This document shows, piece after piece, positions 4,096 to 5,821 of a DNA stretch of 5,821 nt (within the stretch, counting starts at the first letter, position 1; every line of letters starts with the position of its first letter). The DNA comes from Deltaproteobacteria bacterium (lineage in GTDB: Bacteria > Desulfobacterota > DSM-4660 > Desulfatiglandales > Desulfatiglandaceae): NCBI GenBank assembly GCA_029932035.1, contig JAOZQV010000248.1:1-5821 (forward strand), read 5' to 3'. The notes under the pieces are model-generated. The model did no database searches, was not told the origin of the DNA, and saw only the letters and a program-made list of their open reading frames with translations. The translations under genes and the position numbers were made by a program.

Positions 4096-5821
4096 TGTCT
4101 TGGCCCTCCCTTAATCTTCCCCCTGTTTCATGTCTGATCTTGTCAATAATGGACTCATGCAAACTGTTTATTTTTTCACCCTCAAGGGTTTCGTGGGCAG
4201 ATCTATAGGATATCCTGAATGATAGAGCCTTTTCTAAGGGATCGACCTTCTCTCCCTCATAAAGATCAAAAATCTGGACAGACTCTAACAGCTCGCCCCC
4301 CTCTCTCCTTACGATCTCAATAATTTTTGCACTCTCTATCCGCCTTTCTACAAGAATGGAAATATCCCTGAAGACAGCGGGAAATTTAGGAAAGGGACAA
4401 AATTCTCTTGCCACGGAAAGGAGCGTCAAGAGAGCTTCTACATCGAGTTCAAAAAGATACGCCCTCTCGTTTTTCAGGTCATAGGCATCAATCACACTTG
4501 AAGCAACCATCCCCATCTGTCCGATGAGCCTGTCCGAACAGTATATCCCTGATGAAATCTCCGGGTCAAATCCCGGAAAGCCATTCTTCCTCTTAAAACG
4601 AACACCCTCAAGACCTACGGACCTCAAGAGGGCCTCCACCGCGCCCTTTATGTCATAGAAATCGCAATGTCTTTCATCATCGTACCATGATTTTTCCTGA
4701 CACAAACCAGTCATTATCGCAGCCAGACAGAACTTTTCAGTGGGCTGTTGATCCCCCTCTTTCCGGATAAATGTTTTACCCCACTCGAAAAGCCTCAGAT
4801 CTCTGACCTCATGAAGCACGTTGGTTTTGACCGTGGCCATAAGTCCCGGGATTAGAGAAGTTCTGAGCACAGACTGATCAACAGTAAGGGGATTCATGAG
4901 GCTGGTAAATAACCTCAAATCGCTATTTTCCTCAGCGCCAAGCATATCAGCAGAATCAGGAGAGATAAAACTATAGGTAATGATTTCAGTAAAGCCCAAG
5001 CCTGTCATTATTGATCTTATCTGGTCCCGGATCAGGATTGCCGGAGTGTCCCCTTCTTCTGAAGGTCTGATACTCGGATAGGTAAGAGGTATCTTGTCGA
5101 ACCCATACAGCCTTGCCACTTCTTCAATCAGATCCACTTCCCGCTTAATATCCACCCTGAAAGATGGCGGTTTGACCTTCAATGCATTTCCATTTACATC
5201 ATGGACCCCCATCTCAAGTGCCTCAAAATATCCCTTCATGACATCCTTTGAAATGGAGGTGCCCAAAATTCGATTTGCCTTGTCTTTGCGGAAATGAATA
5301 ACAGAAGGGGTAAAGATTTCAGGATAATTATCTATGATGCCCTTGGCAATCTTTCCTCCTGCCAATCGGCACATAAGAGAAACGGCCCGCTTGAGAGCAG
5401 TGGTGGCCCCCCCGATATCAGCACCTCTTTCAAAACGATAAGAGGCCTCTGAGGAAAGGCCCATGTGCTTTGAGCCCCTGCGAATGGTCACGGGGTCAAA
5501 AAAAGCGCTCTCCACCAAAACATTCCGAGTTCCGGCAAAGATCTCCGAATTAAGTCCACCCATGATCCCGGCTAAGGCCACGGCTCGCTCTCCATCGCAG
5601 ATCATGAGGTTTTCTTGATTAAGTTTCCTCGTCTCTCCGTCTAAAGTAGTAAAGGTCTCCCCCTTTTCCGCCCGTCTGACCACAATCCTGTTCTCTCTCA
5701 GCCGATCGTAATCAAAGGCATGCAGGGGCTGACCCATCTCTAACATCACATAATTGCTCACATCAACCAGGTTGCTGATGCTCCTGATCCCGGACTGATA
5801 AAGCCGGTATCTCATCCAGAA
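4079..5821 (-). CDS. pheT: Phenylalanine--tRNA ligase beta subunit, C-terminal three quarters (5' end outside window)
   Basis: PheT pairs with PheS in a tetramer that charges tRNA-Phe; the beta chain also hydrolyses mischarged Tyr-tRNA. The last 580 residues are visible. About 200 or more N-terminal residues, including the tRNA-binding-like domain, lie beyond 5821. The frame is open to the edge, so the Met at 5815 is internal (Phe-Trp precede it, matching the WM-x-x-RL region of relatives). Counting from that Met, the B3/B4 editing region includes SNLVDVSNYVMLEMGQPLHAFD (14-35), LAGIMGG (81-87) and GLSSEASYRFERG (119-131). The B5 domain ends with IKREVDLIEEVARLYG (223-238), whose acidic residues bind magnesium in relatives. 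A catalytic-like core follows (about 255-465). The C-terminal anticodon-binding domain opens with FPKFPAVFRDISILV (475-489). Editing and binding motifs look intact. The TGA stop is 4081-4079, inside the start of merR. pheS is expected upstream. Confidence 0.97.
   Translation of the reverse strand, partial: FWMRYRLYQSGIRSISNLVDVSNYVMLEMGQPLHAFDYDRLRENRIVVRRAEKGETFTTLDGETRKLNQENLMICDGERAVALAGIMGGLNSEIFAGTRNVLVESAFFDPVTIRRGSKHMGLSSEASYRFERGADIGGATTALKRAVSLMCRLAGGKIAKGIIDNYPEIFTPSVIHFRKDKANRILGTSISKDVMKGYFEALEMGVHDVNGNALKVKPPSFRVDIKREVDLIEEVARLYGFDKIPLTYPSIRPSEEGDTPAILIRDQIRSIMTGLGFTEIITYSFISPDSADMLGAEENSDLRLFTSLMNPLTVDQSVLRTSLIPGLMATVKTNVLHEVRDLRLFEWGKTFIRKEGDQQPTEKFCLAAIMTGLCQEKSWYDDERHCDFYDIKGAVEALLRSVGLEGVRFKRKNGFPGFDPEISSGIYCSDRLIGQMGMVASSVIDAYDLKNERAYLFELDVEALLTLLSVAREFCPFPKFPAVFRDISILVERRIESAKIIEIVRREGGELLESVQIFDLYEGEKVDPLEKALSFRISYRSAHETLEGEKINSLHESIIDKIRHETGGRLREGQDSGPDS
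4104..4110 (-). promoter_or_regulatory. Shine-Dalgarno GGGAGGG for the MerR-family gene
   Basis: On the minus strand GGGAGGG stands 8 bases before GTG 4095, within the last codons of pheT. It supports a GTG start overlapping pheT and so translational coupling. Confidence 0.7.

Noticed and set aside
3951..4208. An 85-residue plus-strand open frame opposite merR and the end of pheT
   Set aside because: Both minus-strand genes are clearly conserved here, and the plus-strand translation has no family features.

Overview
The window holds ordinary bacterial housekeeping genes. The gene set and order (ftsH, psd, pssA, rsmD, coaD, an IHF-alpha gene, and on the other strand pheT followed by a small MerR-type regulator) suggest a Gram-negative, proteobacterium-like organism, most plausibly a deltaproteobacterium (Desulfobacterota). 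The reasons are the short pyruvoyl-type phosphatidylserine decarboxylase next to an integral-membrane PssA, the rsmD-coaD pair, the IHF-alpha type protein, and GC content that looks moderate by eye. This assignment is inference. All genes are intact except the two cut by the window edges (ftsH at the left, pheT at the right).

Layout. Positions 1-629 (+) are the C-terminal protease domain of FtsH. A near-consensus sigma70 promoter sits across the end of ftsH (612-640), followed by a leader of about 100 nt with a small hairpin. Next comes a run of four plus-strand genes: psd (743-1402), pssA (about 1476-2264), rsmD (2266-2823, one base after pssA) and coaD (2888-3385). A second promoter with a perfect -35 box overlaps the coaD stop codon (3382-3410) and should drive ihfA (3474-3767). 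On the minus strand, pheT (enters at 5821, ends 4079) overlaps the start of a MerR-family gene (4095-3769). That gene ends one base from the ihfA stop codon, so the two transcription units converge with no spacer.

Function. psd and pssA encode consecutive steps of phosphatidylethanolamine synthesis (CDP-diacylglycerol to phosphatidylserine to phosphatidylethanolamine). rsmD modifies 16S rRNA, coaD makes dephospho-CoA, ihfA encodes a DNA-bending subunit, and pheT encodes the phenylalanyl-tRNA synthetase beta chain. The membrane protease FtsH lies upstream of the phospholipid genes.

I found no mobile element, CRISPR array, tRNA, rRNA or defence system, and no gene of unknown family. The points worth a second look are small: ihfA placed tail-to-tail against pheT-merR instead of between those two genes, two strong promoters embedded in the ends of upstream genes, a Ser/Thr-to-Phe change in the CoaD nucleotide-binding motif, and a psd start codon with no Shine-Dalgarno sequence.
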